Source of the DNA: Curtobacterium sp. MCBA15_012
GTDB lineage: Bacteria > Actinomycetota > Actinomycetes > Actinomycetales > Microbacteriaceae
Length of the DNA stretch: 64,000 nt
Assembly (NCBI RefSeq): GCF_001864935.2
Contig: NZ_CP126267.1
Location: 1,860,001-1,924,000 of the forward strand
Reading direction: 5' to 3'
Shown in pieces: positions 33,124 to 41,920 of the stretch. A model generated the notes under the pieces. That model had not been told where the DNA came from. It saw only the letters and a program-made list of their open reading frames with translations, and made no database searches. Numbering within the stretch: the first letter of the stretch is position 1; each line of letters opens with the position of its first letter. The position numbers and the translations under genes were made by a program.

Positions 33124-33268
33124 GGCGATTCCTCGGTTGAGATGGGTCGGACTGTGTCGCGATCGAGACGAGCGCGGCACGGGAAGTCTGTGGCGTGCGC
33201 CAGCCGTCTACGTTACCAGACGACCGGCCCGCACGGGAGCATCCGGGCGGGTGTGGAGCGGCGCGTCG

Positions 33269-34051
33269 TCAGGACGCGCGAGCCGTCCAGCGACCCGCGT
33301 CCTTCGTGACGGTGAGCCCGATGCCGAACGCCGTGGACAGCGTCTCGCCGGTCAGGACCTCGTCGATCGGACCGGCCGCCTGCACGTGTCCGTCGGACAG
33401 CACGAGTGCGTGCGTGAAGCCCTCGGGGATCTCCTCGACGTGGTGTGTGACGACCACGATCGCGGGCGAGTCGCTGCTCTGGGCGTAGCCGCCGAGGGTG
33501 CGGACGAGGCTCTCGCGGGCGCCGAGGTCGAGCGACGCCGCCGGCTCGTCGAGGAACAGCACCTCGGGGTCGGTCATCACGGCGCGGGCGATCTGGACGC
33601 GCTTCTGCTCACCGTCGCTCAGCTCGCCGAACGTCCGATCGGTGAACGACCCGAGGCCCCACTCGTCGAGCACGCGCTGGGCACGGCGGACGTCGAGCTC
33701 CTCGTACTCCTCGTTCCAGCGCCCGGTGACCGCGTACGCGGCGGTGAGCACGACGTCGACGACCTTCTCGGTCACCGGGATGCGGCGCGCGAGTGCCGTC
33801 GACGCGAAGCCGATGCGGGGCCGCAGCTCGGCCAGGTCCGCGCTGCCGAGCTCGGTGCCGAGCACCTCGACCGAACCGGACGTCGGGAAGGTCTGCGCGC
33901 CGGCCACCTGCAGCAGCGTGGTCTTGCCCGCGCCGTTCGCGCCGAGCACCACCCAGCGCTCGTCGTCCTGCACCTCCCACGAGATCCCGTCGAGGATGGT
34001 GGACCCGTTGCGGACAACGGAGACGTCTGACAAGCGCACGACCGAGGGCAT
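33269..34051 (-). CDS. ABC transporter ATP-binding protein
   Basis: 260 residues, one nucleotide-binding domain: Walker A LGANGAGKTTLLQ (about 36-48), Q-loop region, signature FGELSDGEQKRVQIARA (about 140-156), Walker B VLFLDEPAASLD and the switch His in VVTHHVEEIPEGF. The start region VVRLSDVSVVRNGSTILDG is ModF/YlmA-like. No permease gene is adjacent, so partner and substrate are unknown; similar stand-alone ATPases exist upstream of glycogen genes in relatives. Starts 9 nt after the glgA stop on the same strand, so co-transcribed with it. Confidence 0.9.
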   Translation of the reverse strand: MPSVVRLSDVSVVRNGSTILDGISWEVQDDERWVVLGANGAGKTTLLQVAGAQTFPTSGSVEVLGTELGSADLAELRPRIGFASTALARRIPVTEKVVDVVLTAAYAVTGRWNEEYEELDVRRAQRVLDEWGLGSFTDRTFGELSDGEQKRVQIARAVMTDPEVLFLDEPAASLDLGARESLVRTLGGYAQSSDSPAIVVVTHHVEEIPEGFTHALVLSDGHVQAAGPIDEVLTGETLSTAFGIGLTVTKDAGRWTARAS

Positions 34052-34060
34052 GGCCCCAGC

Positions 34061-35260
34061 CTACGGCTTCTGTGCGAGCACCTCGTCGTAGACCTGCCGT
34101 GTCCGGCGGGCGATCGCGTCCCACGTGAACTCGGTCTCGACGCGCAGGCGGCCCGCGCGTCCCATGAGCTTCGCGAGGCCCTCGTCGGCGAGCACCTCCT
34201 CGAGCGTCGCGGCCAGGTCGGCGACGAACCGGTCGGGGTCGTTCGGCGTCCCGGTACCGTCCTGCGCCTGGTCGATCGGCACGATCCGGCCGGTCAGGCC
34301 GTCGGCGACGACCTCGGGGATGCCGCCGGTCCGCGTGCCGACGACGGGGATGCCGCACGCCATGGCCTCGAGGTTGACGATGCCGAGGGGCTCGTAGATC
34401 GAGGGGCAGACGAAGACCGTGCCGGAGGACAGGACGTTGACGATCTCCTGGTGCGACAGCATCCGGTCGATCCAGACGACGCCCTCGCGCTCGGTCCGGA
34501 GGGACTCGACGAGCTCGGTGACCTCGGCCATGATCTCGGGGGTGTCGGGCGCGCCCGCGCAGAGCACGACCTGGACGTCCTCGGGGAGCGACGCGACCGC
34601 GCGGAGCAGGTAGGGCAGGCCCTTCTGGCGGGTGATGCGCCCGACGAAGACGACGCTGCGCTTGCCGGGGTCGATGCCGAGCGCGCGGACGGCGTCCTCG
34701 TCGACGGTGGGCTTCCACGCGTCGATGTCGATCCCGTTGTAGACGACGCGGACCTTCGCCGGGTCGATCGACGGGTACGAGCGGAGGATGTCGGCGCGCA
34801 TGGCCTTCGACACCGCGATGACCCCGTCGGCGTTCTCGAACGCCTCGCGCTCCATCCAGCTGGACAGGCGGTACCCGCCGCCGAGCTGCTCGGCCTTCCA
34901 GGGGCGCAGCGGCTCGAGGCTGTGCGCCGAGACGACGTGCGGGATGCCGTGCGTCAGCTGGGCGATGCGGCCCGCGGCGTTCGCGTACCAGGTGTGCGAG
35001 TGCACGATGTCGGCGCCCGCGACGTCGGCCGCGATGGCCACGTCGGTGCCGAGGGCCTGGAGCGCGCCGTTCGCGTTCTCCAGACCGGCGGGCGTGCGGT
35101 ACGCCCACACGTCGGGTTCGTCACGGAAGGCCCCGAAGGCCCGGACACGGACGTCCGTCTCCGTCCCCGACCGCAACGCAGCGGTGAGTTCGGCAACGTG
35201 GACACCCGCTCCGCCGTAGACCTCCGGCGGATACTCCCTGGTCAGCAGATCGACTCGCAC
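34061..35260 (-). CDS. glgA: glycogen synthase / GT4 glucosyltransferase (actinobacterial GlgA/GlgM type)
   Basis: 399 residues. The start [21 protein letters not shown] contains the family's glycine-rich acceptor loop. [19 protein letters not shown] (about 212-230) and the donor motif [19 protein letters not shown] (about 305-323) follow. It uses ADP-glucose to elongate glucan or, as in the GlgM variant, to make maltose-1-phosphate; the two cannot be separated here. Divergent from glgC, which supplies ADP-glucose. GTG35260 has TACGTT 6 nt upstream and no Shine-Dalgarno. Confidence 0.9.
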   Translation of the reverse strand: MRVDLLTREYPPEVYGGAGVHVAELTAALRSGTETDVRVRAFGAFRDEPDVWAYRTPAGLENANGALQALGTDVAIAADVAGADIVHSHTWYANAAGRIAQLTHGIPHVVSAHSLEPLRPWKAEQLGGGYRLSSWMEREAFENADGVIAVSKAMRADILRSYPSIDPAKVRVVYNGIDIDAWKPTVDEDAVRALGIDPGKRSVVFVGRITRQKGLPYLLRAVASLPEDVQVVLCAGAPDTPEIMAEVTELVESLRTEREGVVWIDRMLSHQEIVNVLSSGTVFVCPSIYEPLGIVNLEAMACGIPVVGTRTGGIPEVVADGLTGRIVPIDQAQDGTGTPNDPDRFVADLAATLEEVLADEGLAKLMGRAGRLRVETEFTWDAIARRTRQVYDEVLAQKP

Positions 35261-35266
35261 TGGTTC

Positions 35267-35300
35267 AACGTAACGGGTTCACTGTCCGGACGCCTACTGT
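35267..35300. promoter_or_regulatory. divergent leaderless promoter pair of glgA and glgC
   Basis: Minus-strand TACGTT (35272-35267) ends 6 nt before the glgA GTG; plus-strand TACTGT (35295-35300) ends 7 nt before the glgC ATG at 35308. Only 47 bp separate the start codons. Both genes lack Shine-Dalgarno sequences, so the two messages probably begin at or next to their start codons. Confidence 0.6.
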
Positions 35301-35307
35301 GAACCAC

Positions 35308-36549
35308 ATGGCACCAAAGAAGGTATTCGGCATCGTCCTCGCCGGTGGCGAGGGCAAGCGGCTCATGCCGCTCACAGCCGACCGCGCGAAGCCCGCAGTC
35401 CCGTTCGGCGGCAACTTCCGCCTCATCGACTTCGCGCTCTCCAACCTGGTCAACTCCGGGCTGCAGAAGATCGTGGTCCTGACGCAGTACAAGTCGCACA
35501 GCCTCGACCGCCACGTCGCCGAGACCTGGCGCATGGAGGGGCTCCTCGGGTCCTACGTCGCGTCGGTGCCCGCGCAGCAGCGACTCGGCAAGCGCTGGTT
35601 CGCCGGCTCGGCCGACGCGATCCTGCAGTCGCTCAACCTGCTCCGTGACGAACGCCCCGACATCGTCGTCGTGGTCGGTGCCGACCACGTCTACCGCATG
35701 GACTTCCACCAGATGATCGAGGCCCACATCGCCTCCGGCCGCAGTGCCACGGTCGCGGCGATCCGTCAGCCGATCGGTCTCGCCGACCAGTTCGGCGTCA
35801 TCCAGGTGGACGAGGAGGACCCGACCAGGATCGACGCGTTCCTCGAGAAGCCGAAGGACGCCGTCGGCCTGGCCGACTCCCCCGACGAGATCCTCGCGTC
35901 GATGGGCAACTACGTCTTCAACGCCGACGCGCTCGTCGACGCCGTGCTCCGCGACGGGCAGATCGAGACGAGCAAGCACGACATGGGCGGCGACATCGTC
36001 CCCGACTTCGTGGCCCGTGGCGACGCCGGCGTCTACGACCTCAAGGGCAACGACGTGCCGGGGTCGAACGAGCGCGACCGGTACTACTGGCGCGACGTGG
36101 GGACGATCGACTCGTTCTTCGACGCCCACATGGACCTCATCGCGCCGGTGCCGGTGTTCAACCTGTACAACCAGGACTGGCCGATCTTCAACCAGCAGAC
36201 GAACCTGCCCCCGGCAAAGTTCGTGCGCGACGCAAACGGCAACACCGGCTCGACCGTCGACTCGATCGTGTCGCTCGGCTGCCTGCTGTCCGGCGCGCAG
36301 GTCGAGCGCAGCGTGATCGGTCCGTGGTGCGGGATCGACTCCGGCGCGAAGGTCCTCGACTCGATCGTGTTCGAGCGGGCCTCGATCGGTGCCGGCGCCG
36401 TCGTGAACCGCGCCATCCTCGACAAGGACGTCGTGATCGCCCCCGGCGCCCGGGTCGGCGTCGACCGCGAGACCGACGAGGCCCGCGGCTTCACGGTCAC
36501 CGAGTCCGGCATCACGGTCGTCGGCAAGGGCGTCCGCGTGGAGGCCTAG
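35308..36549 (+). CDS. glgC: glucose-1-phosphate adenylyltransferase (ADP-glucose pyrophosphorylase)
   Basis: Makes ADP-glucose from ATP and glucose-1-phosphate, the committed step of glycogen synthesis. 413 residues. The N-terminal nucleotidyltransferase has [19 protein letters not shown] (about 9-27), [11 protein letters not shown] and [13 protein letters not shown]-terminal left-handed beta helix is visible as hexapeptide-like repeats ([26 protein letters not shown]). ATG35308 is preferred over the in-frame GTG35299 because TACTGT ends exactly 7 nt before it. Allosteric regulation is usual but not readable. Confidence 0.95.
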   Translation: MAPKKVFGIVLAGGEGKRLMPLTADRAKPAVPFGGNFRLIDFALSNLVNSGLQKIVVLTQYKSHSLDRHVAETWRMEGLLGSYVASVPAQQRLGKRWFAGSADAILQSLNLLRDERPDIVVVVGADHVYRMDFHQMIEAHIASGRSATVAAIRQPIGLADQFGVIQVDEEDPTRIDAFLEKPKDAVGLADSPDEILASMGNYVFNADALVDAVLRDGQIETSKHDMGGDIVPDFVARGDAGVYDLKGNDVPGSNERDRYYWRDVGTIDSFFDAHMDLIAPVPVFNLYNQDWPIFNQQTNLPPAKFVRDANGNTGSTVDSIVSLGCLLSGAQVERSVIGPWCGIDSGAKVLDSIVFERASIGAGAVVNRAILDKDVVIAPGARVGVDRETDEARGFTVTESGITVVGKGVRVEA

Positions 36550-36601
36550 GCAGGTCCACCGACCGCCACGCCCGGTCGCGTCCACGACGCGGCACCGGGC
36601 C

Positions 36602-36641
36602 GGGAGGCGCGGCTGACGTCACGGACGTCGGCCGCGCCTCC
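36602..36641. repeat. intergenic palindrome, copy between glgC and serB
   Basis: Arms GGAGGCGCGGC (36603-36613) and GCCGCGCCTCC (36631-36641) with a centre that itself contains TGACGTCACGGACGTC. It lies 53 nt after glgC stop and only 9 nt before the -10 hexamer of serB. Confidence 0.8.
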
Positions 36642-36650
36642 TGCTGTCGG

Positions 36651-36656
36651 TACCGT
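36651..36656 (+). promoter_or_regulatory. -10 element of a leaderless serB promoter
   Basis: TACCGT ending 6 nt before GTG36663. Its -35 region would fall inside the right arm of the palindrome at 36602-36641. Confidence 0.5.
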
Positions 36657-36662
36657 TGGTCC

Positions 36663-37301
36663 GTGCCCCGCTTCCTCGTCGTCCTCGATGCCGACTCCAC
36701 GCTGCTCGAGGACGAGGTCATCGAACTGCTCGCCGACCACGCCGGGACCCGGCCACAGGTGCAGGCGGTGACGGAGCGCGCCATGCGCGGCGAACTCGAC
36801 TTCGCCGCGAGCCTGCGGGAGCGGGTCGCGACCCTGGCGGGCCTCCCGGCCGAGGTGTGCACCCGCGCGCAGCAGGCGGTCCGCGTCACGCGGGGTGCGG
36901 ACGACCTGGTCCGCGGCGTGCACGCCGCCGGCGGGACCGTCGGTGTGGTGTCGGGCGGGTTCCACGAGGTGCTCGACCCGTTCGCGGCGCGCCTCGGGCT
37001 CGACCACTGCCGGGCGAACCGGCTCGAGGTCGTCGACGGCGTCCTCACCGGGCGGGTGTCCGGCGCGGTCGTCGACGCCGCGGCGAAGGCCGAGACCCTG
37101 CGCGCCTGGGCCGACAAGGACGGCGTGCCCATGACGCGGACGGTCGCGGTCGGGGACGGGGCGAACGACCTCGTGATGCTCGGCGTCGCGGCGCTCGGGG
37201 TGGCGTTCGACGCGAAGCCGCTCGTGCGCGAGCGGGCGGACGTGGCGGTCGTCGACCGAGACCTGTCCGCGGTGCTCGCGACCCTCGGGCTGCGCGGCTA
37301 G
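36663..37301 (+). CDS. serB: phosphoserine phosphatase (HAD family)
   Basis: 212 residues; last step of serine synthesis. HAD motif I VVLDADSTLLEDEVIELLA (about 6-24, DxDST type), GTVGVVSGGFHEVLDPFA (about 97-114) as motif II, Lys in AAAKAETLRAWA and GDGANDLVMLGVA (about 163-175) as motif IV. No ACT domain, unlike the longer mycobacterial SerB2. Starts at GTG36663, leaderless by position of TACCGT. Its stop faces the fabG stop across 23 bp. Confidence 0.93.
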   Translation: MPRFLVVLDADSTLLEDEVIELLADHAGTRPQVQAVTERAMRGELDFAASLRERVATLAGLPAEVCTRAQQAVRVTRGADDLVRGVHAAGGTVGVVSGGFHEVLDPFAARLGLDHCRANRLEVVDGVLTGRVSGAVVDAAAKAETLRAWADKDGVPMTRTVAVGDGANDLVMLGVAALGVAFDAKPLVRERADVAVVDRDLSAVLATLGLRG

Positions 37302-37324
37302 CGCGGACGCCGGCCGCGGTCGGG

Positions 37325-38038
37325 CTAGTGACCCATCCCGAGGCCGCCGTCGACCGGGATGACCGCGCCGGAGACGTACCCGGCACCGTCGCCGGCGAGG
37401 AACAGCGTCGCCTCGGCCACGTCGTCCACGGTGCCGTAGCGCGCCGCGGGGATCTGCTTCTTGAACTCGGCCTGCAGCTCCTCGGGCAGCGCGGCGGTCA
37501 TGTCGGTCTGGATGAAGCCGGGCGCGACGACGTTCGCGGTGATGCCGCGGGAGCCGAGCTCGCGCGTGATCGACCGGGCCATGCCGACGAGGGCGGCCTT
37601 CGACGACGCGTAGTTGACCTGACCGACCTGGCCGTAGGCGCCGACGACGCTCGACATCAGGACGATGCGGCCGAACTTCGCCTTCATCATGCCCTTCGTG
37701 GCGCGCTTGACGACGCGGAAGGTGCCCGTGAGGTTCGTGTCGACGACGCTCGTGAAGTCCTCCTCGGACATGCGGAGCAGCAGCTGGTCGTTCGTGATGC
37801 CGGCGTTGGCGACGAGGACCTCGATCGGCCCGAGCTCCGCCTCGACCTGCGAGAACGCGGCGTCGACCGAGGCCGAGTCGGTGATGTCCGCGGCGACCGT
37901 GAGCGCGCCCTCGGGGCCGCCCTGGCCGCTGCGGGAGGTCACAGCGACGCGGTGCCCGGCGGCGACGAAGCGCTCCGCGAGGGCGTGGCCGATGCCGCGG
38001 TTGCCGCCGGTGATGAGGACGGTACGGGGGGTGCTCAT
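37325..38038 (-). CDS. fabG: 3-oxoacyl-ACP reductase (SDR family)
   Basis: 237-residue short-chain dehydrogenase. NADP-binding loop TGGNRGIGHALAERF (about 10-24), NAGIT, the catalytic Ser in LMSSVVG, and YASSK (Tyr about 145, Lys about 149); C-terminus GAVIPVDGGLGMGH. Reduces beta-ketoacyl-ACP in fatty acid synthesis; mycobacterial FabG1/MabA is the nearest type by feel. ATG38038 has GGAG 7 nt upstream. In relatives it is often beside DUF3099 and SURF1 genes, as here. Confidence 0.93.
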   Translation of the reverse strand: MSTPRTVLITGGNRGIGHALAERFVAAGHRVAVTSRSGQGGPEGALTVAADITDSASVDAAFSQVEAELGPIEVLVANAGITNDQLLLRMSEEDFTSVVDTNLTGTFRVVKRATKGMMKAKFGRIVLMSSVVGAYGQVGQVNYASSKAALVGMARSITRELGSRGITANVVAPGFIQTDMTAALPEELQAEFKKQIPAARYGTVDDVAEATLFLAGDGAGYVSGAVIPVDGGLGMGH

Positions 38039-38203
38039 GGTCGCTCCGTTCGGTGGTGTGGGGCTCGGCGTGCCGTCGGTCTCCCGGCCGGACACGCCCG
38101 GACGAGCGTACCGGAGCCGATCCCCGCACTTGTCCCCCGCGCGGCGGGGTGACTGTCGGTGGTGCGGGCTTAGGGTTGTCGGAGACCGAGGGAAGAACAC
38201 GGG

Positions 38204-38704
38204 ATGAAGTCGACGCAGCGGTACCAAGAGCAGCGACGTCACGACGCCGGTCGTCGTGGGGCGCGACAGCTCCAGAGCACGAACAGCATCACGTCCTTGC
38301 CGGACTCGCCCGAGCAGGACCGGGCGCACCGCCTGTCCCGCTACGTGTGGCAGATGGGCGTCCGCGTCGTGTGCTTCGTCGGGGCGGTGCTCATCTGGAC
38401 CACGTGGCACACCTGGCTCGCGGTCATCCCGATCGTCCTCGCCGCCGTGATCCCGTGGGTCGCGGTCATCGTCGCGAACGCCGGCAACCACAGCGAGAGC
38501 GACCTCGTGTCCCCGGCCGGTGCGATCGAGCTCTACGACGCGGTCGACCCGCGGCTCCGCGAGCAGCAGGAGGACGCGCGGGCCGAGGCCTACCGTGCCG
38601 AGCAGGAACGCCTCCGCGAACAGGCCCAGCACGCGCAGGAAGAATGGCAGCGCAACGGCGACCGCTCCCGCGTCTGGTCCTCCAAGTCCCGAGCGCACCG
38701 CTGA
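38204..38704 (+). CDS. DUF3099-domain membrane protein
   Basis: 166 residues. An N-terminal ITSLPDSPEQDRAHRLSRYVWQM-like segment (about 28-50) and RVVCFVGAVLIW match DUF3099. Two membrane segments lie at about 53-67 and 70-90 (WLAVIPIVLAAVIPWVAVIV). The remaining C-terminus is a charged coiled-coil-like helix rich in Glu, Gln and Arg. ATG38204 has GAGGGAAG upstream. It leads an operon with the next two genes (TGATG and ATGA junctions). Function unknown. Confidence 0.88.
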   Translation: MKSTQRYQEQRRHDAGRRGARQLQSTNSITSLPDSPEQDRAHRLSRYVWQMGVRVVCFVGAVLIWTTWHTWLAVIPIVLAAVIPWVAVIVANAGNHSESDLVSPAGAIELYDAVDPRLREQQEDARAEAYRAEQERLREQAQHAQEEWQRNGDRSRVWSSKSRAHR

Positions 38705-39012
38705 TGGGGGCGACGTTCGACCTCTTCACCGAGCCGGGCTCGACGCCGGTGTGCTCCCGTGCCGGGTGCACGAACACCGCGGAGTGGCGGATCAACTGGC
38801 GCAACCCGCGCATCCACTCGGTCGACCGCGTGAAGATCTGGGCGGCGTGCGAGGAGCACTGCGACTTCCTCGCCGACTACCTGCGGTCCCGCTCGTTCCC
38901 GGTGCGGGTGACCGGCATGCAGGAAGAGGTCGACCACCTGGACGACGTCCGTGCGCGTGAGGACGCCCCGAAGAACGACGTCGGGGTGCGTTCCTCCGGA
39001 ACCGGGCGATGA
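38704..39012 (+). CDS. small putative zinc-ribbon protein
   Basis: 102 residues. A C-x4-C pair (CSRAGC, about 17-22) and a C-x3-C pair (ACEEHC, about 49-54) could bind one metal. The sequence between, NTAEWRINWRNPRIHSVDRV, is well ordered and non-repetitive. Charged C-terminus. ATG38704 overlaps the DUF3099 stop (TGATG), and its stop overlaps the SURF1 ATG. Family not recognised; conserved position beside SURF1 hints at a role in cytochrome assembly, which is inference. Confidence 0.82.
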   Translation: MGATFDLFTEPGSTPVCSRAGCTNTAEWRINWRNPRIHSVDRVKIWAACEEHCDFLADYLRSRSFPVRVTGMQEEVDHLDDVRAREDAPKNDVGVRSSGTGR

Positions 39013-40004
39013 CCCAGGGGTTCGACCCGAGCACCCGGTACGGGCGCAAGCACGCGGCGAAGATCCGGCAGCAGGCCGGCGGACGACCGCCCGTCGACCC
39101 CGACACCACGCCGTCGTCCGACCGCGATGGCGGACCGGGCACCGGCGGCCCCACGCCAGGGTGGCACTTCGTCCGCAGTCGTCGCTGGCTGGGCTACTTC
39201 GCGATCGCCGTCGCGTTCGCGATCATCTGCACGCTGTTCGGCATGTGGCAGTGGGACCGCCGGAACGAAGCCGTGCGGGTGAACGAACAGATCGCCACGA
39301 ACTACGACCACACCCCGGTGCCCCTCGACCAGGCGCTCCCCCGGGCGTCGAGCTGGGACGACGACCAGACCTGGCTGCGGGTCGAGGTCACCGGACGCTA
39401 CGACACCGACGAGCAGCTGCTCGTCCGGAACCGGGTGCACAACGGCCAACCCGGCTTCGAGGTGCTCACGCCGCTCGTCACCGCCGACGGTCGTGCGTTC
39501 GTGGTCGACCGCGGCTGGGTGCCGACCGGCAACGCCCAGGACGCGCCCGACCACGTCCCGGCGCCGCCGTCGGGCGAGGTCACGGTCACCGCACGCCTGC
39601 AGCAGAGCGAGCCGCGGATCCCCGGGCGCACCGACCCGAAGCACACCGACCAGGTCCAGTCGGTCACCCTGCCGGACGTCGCGGACAAGGTCGACGTCCC
39701 GATCTGGACGGGTGCGTACGGCCAGCTCGCCACCGAGCGCCCCGGGCCCACCGAGGCACGGCCGCTCGGCTGGGACCGCCCCTCGGCCGACACCGGGCTG
39801 CACCTCAGCTACTTCATCCAGTGGTTCCTCTTCGCGTTCGGCGGTTTCGGCTTCCTGGCCTACGTGATGGTGCAGGAGTACCGCAACCTCAACCAGGACG
39901 ACCCCGAGGAGCGGGAGCGCGCGCTCGAACGGCAGCGGCGCAAGGACGCCAAGCCGCGGTCGGACGACGAGGTCGAGGACGCCCTGCTCGGCGCGCAGCG
40001 CTGA
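39009..40004 (+). CDS. SURF1-family cytochrome oxidase assembly protein
   Basis: 331 residues. Two membrane segments, WLGYFAIAVAFAIICTLFGMWQW (about 59-80, split by charge after QWDRR) and FIQWFLFAFGGFGFLAYVM (about 273-291), flank a large extracytoplasmic domain with VEVTGRYD and VDRGWVPTG, the SURF1 signatures. Helps insert heme A into cytochrome c oxidase, tying it to ctaA and ctaB at 47-49 kb. ATG39009 overlaps the upstream stop. C-terminus is charged. Confidence 0.93.
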   Translation: MTQGFDPSTRYGRKHAAKIRQQAGGRPPVDPDTTPSSDRDGGPGTGGPTPGWHFVRSRRWLGYFAIAVAFAIICTLFGMWQWDRRNEAVRVNEQIATNYDHTPVPLDQALPRASSWDDDQTWLRVEVTGRYDTDEQLLVRNRVHNGQPGFEVLTPLVTADGRAFVVDRGWVPTGNAQDAPDHVPAPPSGEVTVTARLQQSEPRIPGRTDPKHTDQVQSVTLPDVADKVDVPIWTGAYGQLATERPGPTEARPLGWDRPSADTGLHLSYFIQWFLFAFGGFGFLAYVMVQEYRNLNQDDPEERERALERQRRKDAKPRSDDEVEDALLGAQR

Positions 40005-40099
40005 CGACCGGCGCCGCACCGAACCGAACCGACGACCGGCGCACGGCGCCGACGACGCGGCAACAGCGCCGACCTCCACCGTCAGCGCGCACCGCTCGA

Positions 40100-40174
40100 C
40101 GGACGGACGGACGGACAGACGGACGGACAGACGGACGGGAGGCGCGGTGCCAGCCGGCACCGCGCCTCCCGTCC
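40100..40174. repeat. GGAC tetranucleotide tract followed by intergenic palindrome
   Basis: 40098-40136 is a run of GGAC/AGAC tetranucleotide repeats that merges into the palindrome at 40133-40174 (19-bp stem extended to 20, centre AGCC). It lies 32 nt beyond the ABC-F stop, in the 200-bp convergent gap after SURF1. Confidence 0.88.
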
Positions 40175-40205
40175 GGTGGGTGCGCCGACCGGCGCACCCT
40201 GGCCG

Positions 40206-41804
40206 CTACGCGAGCTCGATGAGCTCGGCGTAGTCCTTGTTCCAGTGGTCCTCGGTGCCGTCCGGCAGCAGCAGGACCCGCTCGGGGTTCAGGGCCTCGA
40301 CCGCCCCGGCGTCGTGCGACACGAGCACGACGGCGCCCTCGTAGCCGGCCAGCGCGCCGAGGATCTCCTCGCGCGACGCCGGGTCGAGGTTGTTGGTGGG
40401 CTCGTCGAGCAGCAGCACGTTCGCGCCGGAGACCACGATCATCGCCAGGGACAGGCGGGTCTTCTCGCCGCCGGACAGGACGCCGGCCTTCTTGTAGCCG
40501 TCGTCACCCGTGAACAGGAACGACCCGAGCACCCGACGGGCCTCGGTCTCGTTGAGCTCGGTGGACGCCGAGACCATGTTCTCGATGACGGTCCGGTTCA
40601 CGTCGATGTTCTCGTGCTCCTGCGCGTAGTAGCCGATGCGCAGGCCGTGGCCGGGCTGGATCTCCCCCGTGTCGGGCTGGTCGGCGCCCGCGAGGATGCG
40701 CAGCAGGGTCGTCTTGCCGGCACCGTTGAAGCCGAGGATGACGACGCGCGAACCGCGGTCGATCGCCAGGTCGACGCCCGCGAAGATCTCGAGCGACCCG
40801 TACGACTTCGACAGGCCCTCGGCCATGAGCGGGGTGCGTCCGCACGGCACCGGCGTCGGGAAGCGCAGCTTCGCGACGCGGTCGGCGACGCGCTCGTCCT
40901 CGAGCCCGGCGAGCAGCTTGTCGGCGCGCGCGACCATCTGGTGTGCCGCAGCGGCCTTCGACGCCTTCGCCCCGAAGCGCGCGGCCTGGTCCTTGAGGGT
41001 CGCGGCCTTCTTCTCGGCGCTCGCGCGCTCCTTGCGGCGGCGCTCCTCGTCGGCGGCACGCTGGCGCTGGTACAGCTTCCAGCCCATGTTGTAGATGTCG
41101 ATGCTCTGCCGGTTCGCGTCGAGGTAGAAGACGCGGTTCACGACCTCGTCGACGAGTTCGACGTCGTGCGAGATCACGATGACGCCGCCCGGGTAGGTCT
41201 TGAGGTGCTCCCGGAGCCACACGACCGAGTCGGCGTCGAGGTGGTTCGTCGGCTCGTCGAGGATCATCGTCTCGGCGTCCGAGAACAGGATCCGGGCGAG
41301 CTCGATGCGGCGACGCTGACCGCCGGACAGGGTCTTCAGCTGCTGGTCGAGGATCCGGTCCGGCAGCTTGAGGTTCGACGCGATGGACGCCGCCTCGGCC
41401 TCGGCCGCGTAGCCGCCGAGCGCGTTGAACTGGTCGTCGAGCCGGCTGTACCGACGCATGGCCTTCTCGGAGACGGCCGGGTCCTCGCTCGCCATGTCCA
41501 GGGTGGCCTGCCGGATGCCCTCGACCAGCTCGCCGAGACCACGGGCGTCGAGGATGCGCTTGCGTGCCGTGTCCTCCGGGTTGCCGGAGCGCGGGTCCTG
41601 CGGCAGGTAGCCGATCTCCCCGGTGCGCTCGATCTTGCCGCCGGTCGGCTGCGTCTCACCCGCGAGGGCCTTCGTCATCGTGGTCTTGCCGGCGCCGTTG
41701 CGCCCGACCAGACCGATCTTGTCGCCCTTCTCGACGCGGAACGACACGTCCTCCATGAGGAGTCGGGCCCCGACGCGGATCTCGAGTTCGTGCACGGCAA
41801 GCAC
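40206..41804 (-). CDS. ABC-F family ATPase
   Basis: 532 residues, two ATP-binding domains without membrane segments, as in ribosome-associated ABC-F proteins. First Walker A GLVGRNGAGKTTMTK (about 32-46), signature LSGGQRRRIELAR (about 149), second Walker A ILGFNGAGKTTLLR (about 353), signature LSGGEKTRLSLA. Between them a basic linker helix with ADEERRRKERASAEKKAAT acts as P-site tRNA interaction motif. Role: translation factor or antibiotic protection; which subfamily is uncertain. GTG41804; no clear Shine-Dalgarno. Confidence 0.92.
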   Translation of the reverse strand: MLAVHELEIRVGARLLMEDVSFRVEKGDKIGLVGRNGAGKTTMTKALAGETQPTGGKIERTGEIGYLPQDPRSGNPEDTARKRILDARGLGELVEGIRQATLDMASEDPAVSEKAMRRYSRLDDQFNALGGYAAEAEAASIASNLKLPDRILDQQLKTLSGGQRRRIELARILFSDAETMILDEPTNHLDADSVVWLREHLKTYPGGVIVISHDVELVDEVVNRVFYLDANRQSIDIYNMGWKLYQRQRAADEERRRKERASAEKKAATLKDQAARFGAKASKAAAAHQMVARADKLLAGLEDERVADRVAKLRFPTPVPCGRTPLMAEGLSKSYGSLEIFAGVDLAIDRGSRVVILGFNGAGKTTLLRILAGADQPDTGEIQPGHGLRIGYYAQEHENIDVNRTVIENMVSASTELNETEARRVLGSFLFTGDDGYKKAGVLSGGEKTRLSLAMIVVSGANVLLLDEPTNNLDPASREEILGALAGYEGAVVLVSHDAGAVEALNPERVLLLPDGTEDHWNKDYAELIELA

Positions 41805-41862
41805 AGAGGACGTCCAATCAGTTGGTGGTTTTGCACAACGGTGTGTGCGGGAGGTGCACCGC

Positions 41863-41868
41863 TACGCT
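41863..41868 (+). promoter_or_regulatory. candidate -10 element of bioY
   Basis: TACGCT about 52 nt before the bioY start, giving a leader with its own AGGAG Shine-Dalgarno (41911-41915). No convincing -35. Upstream, GCACA and TGTGC half-sites (about 41833-41848) form a loose dyad that might be an operator. Confidence 0.35.
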
Positions 41869-41920
41869 GACGGGACCGATGGTCACCGAACGGGACCAGC
41901 AGTCCATTCTAGGAGAATCC

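Noticed and set aside
41825..41850. Biotin-repressor operator before bioY
   Set aside because: Only a loose GCACA/TGTGC dyad is seen, unlike operators I know for BirA or BioQ; noted only as a possible dyad.
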